This document shows, one piece after another, positions 1 to 8,199 of a stretch of 24,721 nt of DNA. Numbering within the stretch: position 1 is the stretch's first letter; each line of letters starts with the position of its first letter. Made by a program: the position numbers and the translations under genes. The stretch comes from CAIOYC01 sp964243985 (GTDB lineage: Bacteria; Pseudomonadota; Alphaproteobacteria; Caulobacterales; Caulobacteraceae): contig CAXTHJ010000043.1 of NCBI GenBank assembly GCA_964243985.1, positions 1 to 24,721 on the forward strand. The letters are read 5' to 3'. The notes under the pieces are model-generated. The model worked only from the letters and a program-made list of their open reading frames with translations, was not told the origin of the DNA and ran no database searches.

Positions 1-573
1 GGCGATACGCTGCAAATTCTGATCGAGCCGGTATGGCTCGAGCGCTCCGTCAGCGTTGAAGGCAAGTCGTGGTCGGAGGCGCAGAAGGCCCAGCGGCGCC
101 TGGCGCTCTGCGCACAGGCGCTGGTAGCGCTGACCGTCATCAGCGACTTCGACATGCGCGGGATCGTCAAATCCGCGGCGCCTTTAATGATCCAGCAACG
201 AAGTACGCCGCCTGGTCACGCGCGGGGTGGATTGGCGCCTGCGACCCTGCACAGGATCAGGTCTCTGGTGGCAAGGCAGCTGGAACACGAACCCGACCGA
301 ATTCCTTCTGTCCGCCATCTCGCAGATGAAGCGAGCCTTAGTCTGTTCCACTTCATTCGTGCTTTTAAGGCGAGCGAAGGCGTGACGCCGCACGGCTGGA
401 TCGTTGCTCGGAGGCTGGAGAAAGCAGTAGCTCTTTTACTCGACGGCCAAACGCCCGTCACGGACACCGCGATCTTCGCAGGTTACTCGTCCGCCGCACA
501 CTTCATAGACGGGTTTCGCCGGACGCTCGGGGTAACGCCCGGTCAGCTCCGATCAGCGTCGTTGGCCGACTAA
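1..573 (+). CDS. AraC-family transcriptional regulator, 5' end outside the window
   Basis: The reading frame is open from the first base, so the N-terminus lies outside the window; 190 codons are visible. The C-terminal ~100 residues form an AraC/XylS DNA-binding domain with two helix-turn-helix units. The first is around SVRHLADEASLSLFHFIRAF and the second around VTDTAIFAGYSSAAHFIDGF, followed by the typical RRTLGVTPGQLR ending. The region before it contains helical, Leu/Ala-rich sequence ending near DFDMRGIVKSAAP and is not a recognisable sensor domain. An internal ATG at 154 would give only 139 aa, but the open frame upstream argues for a longer protein. A small membrane-protein gene starts 75 bp downstream on the same strand and could be a target or operon partner. 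The family call is firm; the effector is unknown. Confidence 0.85.
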   Translation, partial: GDTLQILIEPVWLERSVSVEGKSWSEAQKAQRRLALCAQALVALTVISDFDMRGIVKSAAPLMIQQRSTPPGHARGGLAPATLHRIRSLVARQLEHEPDRIPSVRHLADEASLSLFHFIRAFKASEGVTPHGWIVARRLEKAVALLLDGQTPVTDTAIFAGYSSAAHFIDGFRRTLGVTPGQLRSASLAD

Positions 574-648
574 GCTAACCAAGAGCAATTTATCGATACC
601 TTGTTTCGTTCGGAAAGTGCCATTGCTGAGCTCCAGAGGAGCCACGTC

Positions 649-1077
649 ATGGAAATTGCCAAGTGGATGGTCGCTTTCGTTGCCGTCTATAATTACGGCG
701 GCTTTCTATACGATGCCGTCATGCCGCGTACCGCCCGGATGCATCTTTATAATCCCGCCTGGCCGCCTCATGCAAAGTTTCATAACGTTCAGACGATGTT
801 GCTCGGTCTATTCCTCGGCACGCTGGCCCTTGTCATCCTCTTTGCGTTGGGGCCGCTCACACTGCCACTGTTCCTTATCGCTGCTGCAGTAGCCGGCGTC
901 TATTTTCTGGCGATGGTGTTCGCGCCGCTCTTTCCTGGCACGGCTTGGATCGACCCGGAATTCCGCGAGTTCGTTCCCAAACCGTTGGGCCTTAATCCAC
1001 AGCAAATGGTGACGTACGTTCTGTGCGCGTTGCTAGCCGCTGCCGTTATTATCGCTTGCGTTTCTGGTGCGGCATGA
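649..1077 (+). CDS. Small four-helix membrane protein, DUF6640-like
   Basis: A 142-aa integral membrane protein. The ATG at 649 is preferred over the upstream TTG at 601 because GAGGAG lies about 7 bases before it. There are four likely transmembrane segments: near residues 3-20, around LLGLFLGTLALVILFALG, around LFLIAAAVAGVYFLAMVFA, and at the C-terminus (YVLCALLAAAVIIACV). The loop after the first helix carries the motif NPAWPPHAKFHN, which I associate with DUF6640-type proteins, sometimes annotated loosely as acetyltransferase. I see no catalytic motif, so the enzyme label is not supported. It follows the AraC regulator on the same strand. Function unknown. Confidence 0.65.
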   Translation: MEIAKWMVAFVAVYNYGGFLYDAVMPRTARMHLYNPAWPPHAKFHNVQTMLLGLFLGTLALVILFALGPLTLPLFLIAAAVAGVYFLAMVFAPLFPGTAWIDPEFREFVPKPLGLNPQQMVTYVLCALLAAAVIIACVSGAA

Positions 1078-1168
1078 TTGCGATTGTTGCGAACAGCCGC
1101 ACCGCCGATTACTGTAGTGGCTGCTGCGTGCAGGTCGGCTGCTTCCTACCTGCCAGGTCATGCCACCA

Positions 1169-1792
1169 TCAATAGTCCGCGCTTGGGCGGCGCCGGAAAC
1201 GCCTGTACCAGGCGTCGAGATACTGATGATCGCTGCCGAAGGTAAGATCAAACCTCTCGCGCGCCGTTTGGAAGATCGAGAAGACGGTGAAGTCGGCAAT
1301 TGTCGGATCATCACCCGCCAAGAATGCATTCTCCCCGATTTCAGTCTCCAGGACATCAAGGATCTCAGAGACGTAGCGAAAGGTGCGCTCGGCCGTCTCG
1401 TTCGAGGGGCTCGGCTCCTTGGCAGGAAAGGCGCTGGTCTGGTTCCAGAGCCACAACTGACCGCGGCCGACCAGATCCGCACCAAGCCGCTCAAGCGAGC
1501 GGACCCGCGCTCGGGAAAGAGGATCTGCGCCAATCATCGGCTTGGCGGGATGCAGTTCCTCCAGATATTCGATGATCGAAGCCGAGTCCGTGATCGCAAT
1601 GCCCGTATCAGTGACCAGGCTCGGAGCCCTTCCTGCCGGATTAATGCGAAGGTAGTGTTCGGATCGATGTTCGCCGTTAGCGTAGTCAAGCTCGTAGCGC
1701 GGGACATCAATACCCTTTTCCGCTAGGTAGATGATGACGCGGCGCGGGTTCGTGCCTTTTCTGAATTGGTATAGCAGCATTCTTCGACCCAT
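1169..1792 (-). CDS. Glutathione S-transferase family protein
   Basis: The 207-aa length and two-domain layout fit cytosolic glutathione S-transferases, which conjugate or transfer glutathione. The N-terminal thioredoxin-like domain (about residues 5-88) contains MLLYQFRKGTNPRRVIIYLAEKG, NPAGRAPSLV with the conserved cis-Pro, and ITDSASIIEYLEE, where the Asp-Ser pair normally binds the gamma-glutamyl group. The C-terminal all-helical domain includes FLAGDDPTIADFTVFSIFQ, the usual N-capping motif. The start is uncertain: an in-frame ATG four codons downstream (1780) begins at the first beta strand and has AGGATGGG upstream. An inverted repeat lies about 60 bp upstream. The substrate cannot be told from sequence. 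Confidence 0.85.
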   Translation of the reverse strand: MGRRMLLYQFRKGTNPRRVIIYLAEKGIDVPRYELDYANGEHRSEHYLRINPAGRAPSLVTDTGIAITDSASIIEYLEELHPAKPMIGADPLSRARVRSLERLGADLVGRGQLWLWNQTSAFPAKEPSPSNETAERTFRYVSEILDVLETEIGENAFLAGDDPTIADFTVFSIFQTARERFDLTFGSDHQYLDAWYRRFRRRPSADY

Positions 1793-1853
1793 CCTGAATT
1801 TCGAGGTGGACTTGAGTGCCGCCGCGGAGGAGCAGGGCAGTGCAAGCGAGGAG

Positions 1854-1872
1854 TCTAAGCCTCCCCCTTAGA
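1854..1872. promoter_or_regulatory. Inverted repeat upstream of the glutathione S-transferase gene
   Basis: TCTAAG-N7-CTTAGA is a perfect 6-bp dyad lying 61-80 bp upstream of the transferase start, in the 174-bp gap before the SDR gene's 3' end. It could be an operator or simply a chance dyad. There is no T-run, so a terminator for the SDR transcript is unlikely. Confidence 0.25.
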
Positions 1873-1966
1873 TATGCGCGAGGGCCGGAGCAGGATAGGG
1901 CGTCTACCAATCGGCAGACCGGTTCCGACGATCAGGGTTGTGAAACGTTACCCTAGGCGGGCGAGC

Positions 1967-2848
1967 TCATCCATCGAAATAGCCGGGCCGGACCAGATCG
2001 GCGAGCAGGGTCGGCCCGGTGGGCGCCCAGCCGGTGAGTTCGCGCGTCCCGGCGCTCGACGCCGGTGCGTCGGCTCCGACGAAGGCGGCGAACTGGCCGA
2101 AATGCTCGCCTGGGCGCGACTTGACTGGCAAGCCGAGCGCGCGGCCAAGCGCGTCGGCGATGTCGCGGAAGGGGACGCCTTCCTCCGCAGTCGCATGGTA
2201 GGCGCGAGCCGGCACGCCGGCTTCCAGAGCCAGGCGATAGAGCCGCCCCGCGTCCGACACGTGCACCGCGGGCCAGCGATTGGCGCCGTCGCCGATGTAG
2301 GCCGACACGCCCTTCTCGCGTGCGAACCTTGCCAGGATAGCCATGAAGCCAAGGTCGCCGACCCCATGCACCGTCGTGGCGAGCCGGACCGCGCCGACCC
2401 GTACGCCACGCTCAGCGAGCGCGGACGCAGCTGCTTCGGTCCGCCTCGGATAGTTGGGATCGGAGAACGCCGGCATGTCCGCCTCCGTCGCGAGCCGGCC
2501 GGGGGCAAGCTGGGCCAACCCCGCGGTGACGAGGATTGGTTTGTCCGTCCCGATCAACGCCTCGCCCATCGCAAGGATCGCGCGGCGGTCCTGCTCGCTG
2601 TTCTCGGCGTATCGTGAAAAGTCGTGGTTGAAGGCGAGGTGGATAGTCGCGTCAGCGTCCGCGGCCGCCGCCGCGAGCCGGTCGAGGTCGTCGAGCGTGC
2701 CGTGCATCACCTCCACGCGCTTCGCGATCAGTCCTTTCGCCTTTTCCTCCGAGCGGGCGAGTCCGCACACTTTATGGCCGCCGCGTCGTAGCTCATCGAC
2801 CACAACGCTGCCCACCCATCCGGTGGCGCCCGTCACGAACACACGCAT
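1967..2848 (-). CDS. NAD(P)-dependent epimerase/SDR family oxidoreductase
   Basis: A 293-aa atypical or extended short-chain dehydrogenase/reductase. The N-terminus MRVFVTGATGWVGSVVVDEL carries the TGxxGxxG dinucleotide-binding loop. A Rossmann-type second strand follows (KVCGLARSEEKA), then DATIHLAFNHDF, where the fourth strand carries the cofactor-facing turn. The region YPRRTEAAASALAERG replaces the classical YxxxK and looks degenerate. Start 2848 is chosen because GAGGAG lies 8 bases upstream; the longer frame from 2875 would overlap the regulator's control region. The gene is divergent from an XRE/MmyB regulator, an arrangement common for regulator-reductase pairs. This suggests that the regulator controls it. 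Substrate unknown. Confidence 0.88.
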   Translation of the reverse strand: MRVFVTGATGWVGSVVVDELRRGGHKVCGLARSEEKAKGLIAKRVEVMHGTLDDLDRLAAAAADADATIHLAFNHDFSRYAENSEQDRRAILAMGEALIGTDKPILVTAGLAQLAPGRLATEADMPAFSDPNYPRRTEAAASALAERGVRVGAVRLATTVHGVGDLGFMAILARFAREKGVSAYIGDGANRWPAVHVSDAGRLYRLALEAGVPARAYHATAEEGVPFRDIADALGRALGLPVKSRPGEHFGQFAAFVGADAPASSAGTRELTGWAPTGPTLLADLVRPGYFDG

Positions 2849-2908
2849 AGTAGATCTCCTCACATGGAAAATCATGTTGGGAGGCGGGCTCCTGGTGTAA
2901 AGTTGAGA

Positions 2909-2926
2909 GCTTATTCAGGTATAAGC
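2909..2926. promoter_or_regulatory. Candidate operator between divergent SDR and MmyB-type regulator genes
   Basis: GCTTAT-N6-ATAAGC is a perfect 18-bp dyad in the 96-bp gap between the two divergent starts. It is 61 bp from the SDR start and 19 bp from the regulator start. Its position makes it the natural binding site for the adjacent helix-turn-helix protein. No convincing -35/-10 pair was found on either strand. Confidence 0.4.
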
Positions 2927-2944
2927 ATCAACAGGCTCGACCAA

Positions 2945-3844
2945 ATGCCCGAACTTGGTTCACTCGGAGGCTATCTTCGCGAACGGCGTACCCGGATCGA
3001 TCCGGCTGCTCTCGGCTACGTTGGCGGTCGGCGCCGCACGCCGGGGCTCCGGCGTGAGGAAGTGGCGCAGCGGGCCGGGATCAGCGCCACCTGGTACAGC
3101 TGGCTGGAGCAGGGGCGCGGCGGGCCGCCCTCCACCCGAGCGCTCGAGAGGCTTGCCGAGGCGCTGATGCTGAGCGCGGTGGAGCGCGAGCACCTGTTCC
3201 TGCTTGCGCTCGGCCGGCCGCCGGAGGTCCGCTATCAACCGCCGGGCGGAGTGACGCCGCGGCTGCAGTATGTGCTCGACGCGCTGGACGCCTGCCCCGC
3301 AATGATCCGCACCGCATCCTGGGACGTGGTTGCTTGGAATCGCGCCGCGGCCGCCGTGTTCACCGACTACGGCGCGCTGCCTTCGGCGGAACGCAACGTG
3401 CTCCGCTTGATCTTCCTTGATCCGCGGGCGCGGACGTTCAACGCGAACTGGGAGGGCGTCGCACGCTTCATCGTCGGCGTGTTCCGCGGCGACACGGCCC
3501 GCGCTGGGGCGGCTGCGACCGTGCAGCCGCTGGTGGACGAGTTGTGCGCCAAGAGCGCCGATTTCGCCACGATGTGGCGTGAGAGCGGGGTCAACGACGT
3601 CTGTGAAGGCGTGAGGCGACTGCGCCATCCTGATCTCGGCGAGATCGCGCTCGAGTTCACGGCCTTTGCAGTGGATGGGCGAGCGGACCTCGCCATGCTG
3701 GTCTACACCCCCGTCTCAGCAGATGACGCAGCCCGCATAAGGGCGCTCGCCACCGCCACGCCGGCTGAGCGCCCAGCTCCGGACGTTCGGCCAAGCTCAT
3801 CGAGTACGACGAGGTCTAGTGGGGCGAGTTGTTTGGCGAGGTGA
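2945..3844 (+). CDS. XRE-family helix-turn-helix regulator with MmyB-like ligand-binding domain
   Basis: A 299-aa regulator from the ATG at 2945 (MPELGSLGGYL). Residues ~8-75 form an XRE helix-turn-helix with the family signature RRRTPGLRREEVAQRAGIS and WYSWLEQGR. Residues ~105-265 form the MmyB-like, PAS-related ligand-binding domain (SWDVVAWNRAAAAVF, NVLRLIFLDPRAR, MLVYTPVS). The family normally ends soon after this last strand. Here the frame continues through a Pro/Ser-rich tail, and the last ~17 residues (from ~3794) are encoded antisense to an istB relic, so the native stop was probably lost. There is no strong ribosome-binding site; a start at 2864 is possible but would run through the operator. 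It likely regulates the divergent SDR gene. Confidence 0.85.
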   Translation: MPELGSLGGYLRERRTRIDPAALGYVGGRRRTPGLRREEVAQRAGISATWYSWLEQGRGGPPSTRALERLAEALMLSAVEREHLFLLALGRPPEVRYQPPGGVTPRLQYVLDALDACPAMIRTASWDVVAWNRAAAAVFTDYGALPSAERNVLRLIFLDPRARTFNANWEGVARFIVGVFRGDTARAGAAATVQPLVDELCAKSADFATMWRESGVNDVCEGVRRLRHPDLGEIALEFTAFAVDGRADLAMLVYTPVSADDAARIRALATATPAERPAPDVRPSSSSTTRSSGASCLAR

Positions 3845-4280
3845 CCGGCCTTGCCGAGACGGGTCTCATCCTTGTGCCGGTTCACCAGATCGACGGTGTT
3901 GTCATAGCGACAGCGAGCTCCTAGGCGGATGACCGGGGGCGATGGCCGTGGCCAGGTGGGCCTTGCCTGTGCCCGTCCCGCCTACAAGCACGATGGTGCG
4001 CCGGTTCGGCAGGAAGCTGCCGGCGTGGAGTGAGCGGACCAGGCCTTCGTTGATCGGTGTGCCGTCGAACTCAAAGGCGTCCAGGTCCTTGAGCACCGGC
4101 AGCTTGGCGATTGTCATCCGACAACGGATCGATGCAGCGTGGCGGTGGGCAGCCTCGGCCTGCAGAAGGTAGAGTCAAGATCTCCTTGGCGGTGCTCCGG
4201 CGCTGCAGCCCGGTGGTGACCGCCTAGTCGAACTCACCCACCATCCCCTTTAGACCCAGGCCGCCCATGGCGGCGATCAT
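3790..4280 (-). pseudogene. istB: IS21-family istB relic (transposition helper ATPase), decayed
   Basis: Translating the minus strand in pieces gives an IstB-like protein: MIAAMGGLGLKGMVGEFD, LLQAEAAHRHAASIRCR, KLPVLKDLDAFEFDGTPINE, LVGGTGTGKAHLATAIA and KQLAPLDLVVLDELG. IstB is the AAA+ partner of the IstA transposase. The gene is dead: codon 19 is TAG (4224-4226), one frameshift lies near 4165-4180 and a second near 3925-3945 just after the Walker A. The sequence stops at the Walker B region (DELG), so the C-terminal third is missing. The Walker A reads GTGTGKA, with Ala in place of the usual Thr/Ser. No terminal inverted repeats were found. The relic lies just beyond the kup 3' end. Confidence 0.85.
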
Positions 4281-4403
4281 CTCATGCCGCTCCACCGAGT
4301 GCCTCGCAGCAGATCTTAGCGGGCGCAGTCGGCGATCGGCCCGTGCGTCAGCGCCAACGCTTCAGAGGTCGTGATCCCTTCTGGTCGGGACGGCCCCGGT
4401 CCA
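4281..4403 (-). pseudogene. istA: Possible istA 3'-end relic
   Basis: Immediately upstream of istB on the same strand, one frame reads ALALTHGPIADCAR, stop, DLLRG. This resembles the C-terminal tail of IS21 IstA transposases that precede this istB type, where the genes abut or overlap. The in-frame TAA and the shortness mark it as decayed. The match is from memory of the family and is short, so it is tentative. Confidence 0.4.
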
Positions 4404-4410
4404 CGAAGTG

Positions 4411-6267
4411 CTAAATCTCAACTTGGCTGCCGAGTTCGACGACCCGATTAAATGGCAGCTTGAAGAACGACATGGACGTCTCAGAATTGCGCACCATGGC
4501 GGCGAACAGGTGGTCCTGCCAGAGCGGCATCCCCGGCTTTCTTGAGGGGATCAGGGTCTGCCTGCTGAGGAAGTAGGCCGCGGCCTTCGGGTCGAAGTTG
4601 AGATCGGCCGCCGTCAGGGCGGCAGGGATGTCGGGGATCTCCACAAACCCGTACCGGACGATGATACGGCTGAACCCCTTCTCCAGCGGACGTACCTCAA
4701 GACGGTTTTCGGGCGCGACGTGCGGTGTCAGCGTTGTCTCCACAGTCAGGAGCACGATCCGGGCATGAAGGACCAGATTATTCTTCAGATTATGCAGCAG
4801 GGCGGCCGGCACGCCCTCTTTGTTGGCCGTCAGGTAGATCGCGGTGGCGGGAACGCGCGTGACGTTGGCGGTCGATGCGAGAAAGAGGTCAAGGTCCATC
4901 GCTTCCGCAGCCAGGGCGCGATGCAGGAGCGTCCGCCCCCGCCGCCATGTGCTGAACAGCAAGACCAGCATGGCGGCGATGGACAGCGGCAGCCAGCCGC
5001 CATCCAGGAACTTGGTGGCCGACGCGGCGAACAGCCCGACGTCGAGCGTCAGCAGGACCGCGTAGAGCGGCGCCGCCCAGATCAGCTTCCAGCGCCAGAT
5101 GAAGAAGACCACAAAACCGATCATCAGCGTGGTCAGCACCATGGTCGCGGTCACCGCCAGCCCGAACGCAGCGGCCAGGGCGCTTGAGCTTCTGAACCCG
5201 AGGACCAGGGTGACCACCGCGATGGCCAGAAGGACGTTCACCGCCGGGGTGAACACCTGTCCGCGGGACTCGCTTGAGGTGTGCCGGGTGGTGATGCGCG
5301 GCAGGTAGCCCAGCTGCACCGCCTGTTGCGTGATGGAGAAGGCGCCGCTGATGATGGACTGGCTGGCGATCACCGTGGCGACGGACGCCAACAGGATCAG
5401 CGGGATCAGCAAGGGGCGCGGCGCCATCAGATAGAAGGGCGATGCGATCGCGACCGGGCTCGACAGCGCCAGCGCCGACTGGCCGGCGTAGCAGAGCAGG
5501 AGCGTCGGAAGAGCCAGCCATAGCCAGGCGCGGGCGATCGCCGGCCGCCCGAAATGGCCCATGTCGGCGTAGAGGGCCTCGGCGCCGGTGACGGCGAGCA
5601 CCACCGTGCCCAAGGTAAAGAACGCTTCTATGGGGTCCGCCAGGAGGAAGCCGAGCGCGTAGGTCGGGCTCGCGGCTTGGATGACGATCGGATGGTGAAA
5701 CACCTGAATGGCGCCTAGCACTCCGATCACCGTGAACCAACAGACCATCACAGGCCCGAAGATCGAGCCGACTAGGCCGGTTCCGTGCTTTTGAATGGCG
5801 AACAGCCCAAGCACGATCACGAGGGTGGCGGGGACGATGTAGACGTCCAGGCCACTTGCGATCAGCTTTACGCCTTCCACCGCCGACAGGATCGAAATGG
5901 CGGGCGTGATCACCGCATCACCATAGAAGAGGGCGGTCGCGATCAGGGCGGCCGCGGCGATCCAGGGCAGGGCAGGCGATGTCTTAGCGACACGACCGAT
6001 CAGCGAGAGAAGGGCGAAGCTGCCGCCTTCGCCCCGGTTGTCTGCGCGCATGGTCACGAACACGTACTTCACTGTGACGACCAAGATCAGCGCCCAGATC
6101 AGCATGGAGAGGACGCCCATGACGTGGAACTGATCGACCTGCAGCTTGTGGCGCCCGATGAAGCTTTCCTGAAAGGCGTAAAGGGGGCTCGTGCCGATAT
6201 CGCCGAACACCACGCCGGCGGCGCCGACCATCAACTTGAAGCTGGGTGAGCGAGCGGGCGTCGTCAT
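4411..6267 (-). CDS. kup: Kup-type potassium uptake transporter
   Basis: A 618-aa K+/H+ symporter of the KUP/HAK/KT family in the inner membrane. The N-terminus after the start carries the family signature GVVFGDIGTSPLYAF (about residues 19-33), then MRADNRGEGGSFALLSL, ALFYGDAVITPAISILSAVEG and the later GAEALYADMGHFGRPAI. About twelve transmembrane helices fill residues 12-450. The hydrophilic C-terminal domain (from ~460) includes ANVTRVPATAIYLTANKEGVPAALLHNLKNN, as in other bacterial members. Start 6267 (MTTPARSPSFKL) is chosen because the longer frame up to 6423 would overlap the upstream antiporter gene. The antiporter ends 94 bp upstream on the same strand, so the two may be cotranscribed. 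The protein is full length for the family. Confidence 0.95.
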   Translation of the reverse strand: MTTPARSPSFKLMVGAAGVVFGDIGTSPLYAFQESFIGRHKLQVDQFHVMGVLSMLIWALILVVTVKYVFVTMRADNRGEGGSFALLSLIGRVAKTSPALPWIAAAALIATALFYGDAVITPAISILSAVEGVKLIASGLDVYIVPATLVIVLGLFAIQKHGTGLVGSIFGPVMVCWFTVIGVLGAIQVFHHPIVIQAASPTYALGFLLADPIEAFFTLGTVVLAVTGAEALYADMGHFGRPAIARAWLWLALPTLLLCYAGQSALALSSPVAIASPFYLMAPRPLLIPLILLASVATVIASQSIISGAFSITQQAVQLGYLPRITTRHTSSESRGQVFTPAVNVLLAIAVVTLVLGFRSSSALAAAFGLAVTATMVLTTLMIGFVVFFIWRWKLIWAAPLYAVLLTLDVGLFAASATKFLDGGWLPLSIAAMLVLLFSTWRRGRTLLHRALAAEAMDLDLFLASTANVTRVPATAIYLTANKEGVPAALLHNLKNNLVLHARIVLLTVETTLTPHVAPENRLEVRPLEKGFSRIIVRYGFVEIPDIPAALTAADLNFDPKAAAYFLSRQTLIPSRKPGMPLWQDHLFAAMVRNSETSMSFFKLPFNRVVELGSQVEI

Positions 6268-6361
6268 CAGTGGGCTTTCAGCGTTTGCAGCATCATCGTC
6301 TAAAATCGGCAGCAGAACCTGGCTTTGGCAAGAGCGGGGCGCCCATGCAAGCTGGCGGCAT

Positions 6362-8005
6362 TCACGAATCAGACTGTATTTCGGACTCTGGGTCCGCCAA
6401 GACGTTTCCAGTGGCGCTCTCAAAGGCGTACCTGTTGCGGGCGTCTTCCAAGTCTAGTTCACGCTCGATGCGGCGCCTGGCGTCGTCCGTGATGCGACTG
6501 CTTGCGTAAAGGTCCGCCACTTTTCGCCGCTCCGCCTGAATGAGGCGGGCCTGCAGTTGTGCGGCTTCCGCAGCGTGACCCCCGGCCAGCGCGACATCCG
6601 CAGCGCTGGCATATTCGGATCGCCGGTCTTCATGATGACGGCGCAGGACGCCCACCGCCCTCGGCGAAGCCCCTTGCGCCGCCAGGCTGTCAAGTTCGAC
6701 TAGCGCCGCCTCGACCGCCTCTATCCTTGCCTGCACCTCTCTCGTTTTGGCGTCGGCGGCTTCGGATTCGCCCGCGTCCACCAAGCCCAAGCGGGGCAAT
6801 AGTAAAGGCAGCACTGAACCTTGGCCAACCAAAGTCACGATGATCACGCAGAACGTCACGAAAAGGATCAGAGGCCGGTCGGGGAACGGAACGCCTCCAA
6901 TGCTCACCGGGATCGACAGCGCCGCCACCAGCGAAATGACGCCCCTGATGCCGGTGAATCCGATGATGAACGGGCTCTGCCAGGGGAGAGCAGGGTCGCC
7001 TTGGCGAATCGCCCGGAACAACACGCGCGGCAGATACATCGCTGAAAACACCCAGACGAAGCGGACAACCACCACAACGAGGCACGTCAACGCGGCTGTG
7101 GTGATGAGGCGCTCCCAAGCCGTGCCCGCCAACCCCGCCGCGAGGGTGCGAGCTTGCAGACCGGTCAGCAGGAACAGCAGGCCCTCCAAGGCGTGAACGA
7201 TCAGGCCCCAGACGAAATAGCCCTGCAGACGCGTCGCCGGCGAAATGAAGCGAGGCCCGCGCCAACTGACGTACAAGCCCGCCGCAAGGGCCGCCAGCAC
7301 GCCCGAACCGCCGAGCATGTGCGGCGGCCAGAAGGCGATGAACGGCGTCAGCAGCGCGAGCATGATCTCGACCTGCGGCGCCCCTGTCCAGCGTCGAATC
7401 CGCAACATCGTCCAGCCGACGGCGGCGCCCCAGATCACCTCCCCGATTACGATCGCCATGAAGCTAACGGCTGCCGAAGCCAGGGAGAAGGCGCCGTTCG
7501 CCACCGCCGCCACCGCGAAGCTCAAGAGGATCAAAGCAGTGGCGTCATTCACCACGCCCTCGCCCTCCAGAATGGTGAGCAGCCGCCTTGGCAGCTTCAG
7601 CCGCCGCGCGATCGCCATGGGCGCTATCGGATCCGGCGGTGAAACGACGGCGCCGAGAACGAAGGCGACAGCCCACGGCGCGCCAAGCAGCCAACGGGCC
7701 GACACGGCTACGGCGGCGGCGGTGAAGATCACGCAGCCGATCGCCAGCAGCAATATAGGCGACAGGTTGCTGCGAAAGCCGCGCCAGCTCATCCCGACGC
7801 CGGAGGCGTAAATCAACGGCGGCAGGAACAACAACAAGATCAACTGCGGGTCGATCGAGACGTGAGGCATGCCCGGCGCCAGCGAAAGAGCCGCCCCGAT
7901 AATCACCAGCAGGATAGAGTGCGGCGTTCGCAACCGTTGGGAGGCCGTATCCGCAAGCGCGGTTACGGCGACGAGGATTGCGCCGAGGATAAGCACAAAC
8001 TGCAT
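6362..8005 (-). CDS. CPA1/NhaP-type Na+(K+)/H+ antiporter
   Basis: A 547-aa monovalent cation:proton antiporter of the CPA1 family. Roughly twelve helices span residues 1-415. The ion-binding core shows GAVVSPPDPIAPMAI (about 118-132, with Asp125) and EGEGVVNDATALIL (about 147-160, with Asn153-Asp154). Downstream lies FTGIRGVISLVAAL, the conserved Arg-containing helix. Residues ~425-547 form a charged helical cytoplasmic tail (EVQARIEAVEAALVELD), probably coiled coil. GGTGGAGG lies about 5 bases before the ATG. It sits upstream of kup in the same direction, so K+ uptake and cation efflux may be coordinated. Whether Na+ or K+ is transported cannot be told. The gene is divergent from the M20 peptidase gene. 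Confidence 0.9.
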   Translation of the reverse strand: MQFVLILGAILVAVTALADTASQRLRTPHSILLVIIGAALSLAPGMPHVSIDPQLILLLFLPPLIYASGVGMSWRGFRSNLSPILLLAIGCVIFTAAAVAVSARWLLGAPWAVAFVLGAVVSPPDPIAPMAIARRLKLPRRLLTILEGEGVVNDATALILLSFAVAAVANGAFSLASAAVSFMAIVIGEVIWGAAVGWTMLRIRRWTGAPQVEIMLALLTPFIAFWPPHMLGGSGVLAALAAGLYVSWRGPRFISPATRLQGYFVWGLIVHALEGLLFLLTGLQARTLAAGLAGTAWERLITTAALTCLVVVVVRFVWVFSAMYLPRVLFRAIRQGDPALPWQSPFIIGFTGIRGVISLVAALSIPVSIGGVPFPDRPLILFVTFCVIIVTLVGQGSVLPLLLPRLGLVDAGESEAADAKTREVQARIEAVEAALVELDSLAAQGASPRAVGVLRRHHEDRRSEYASAADVALAGGHAAEAAQLQARLIQAERRKVADLYASSRITDDARRRIERELDLEDARNRYAFESATGNVLADPESEIQSDS

Positions 8006-8151
8006 GGCGCCTCCACCGGCCCTTACTTCAATGGTGTCATCCCCAGATGATCATCGGCTTACATCGTTGATGCAGGCTTTGCGACGACGTCCGCAAGGTG
8101 TAGCGAGGGTAGTGTCAGTTTCAGGGTCTTTCTTGGGCAGTTAGGTTTGGG

Positions 8152-8179
8152 GTGACAAGACCTGGAGACGCGGTATGCT
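8152..8179 (+). promoter_or_regulatory. Candidate promoter of the M20 peptidase gene
   Basis: GTGACA (8152-8157), a 16-bp spacer, and TATGCT (8174-8179) resemble a sigma-70 -35/-10 pair. Transcription would start near 8186, leaving a short leader that contains the AGGGGGG ribosome-binding site just before the ATG at 8200. Prediction by eye only. Confidence 0.4.
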
Positions 8180-8199
8180 GGTCGGCTTAAGGGGGGACT

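Noticed and set aside
1160..1726. 188-codon plus-strand frame opposite the glutathione S-transferase gene
   Set aside because: No motif or ribosome-binding site; the minus-strand frame is a recognisable transferase.
6268..6423. N-terminal extension of the Kup frame to 670 aa
   Set aside because: It overlaps the upstream antiporter gene's 3' end and has no Kup-like sequence; homology begins just after the ATG at 6267.
8046..8055. GATGATCATC palindrome between the antiporter and M20 peptidase genes
   Set aside because: A 10-bp palindrome without spacer, repeat copies or an adjacent regulator; too weak to call an operator.
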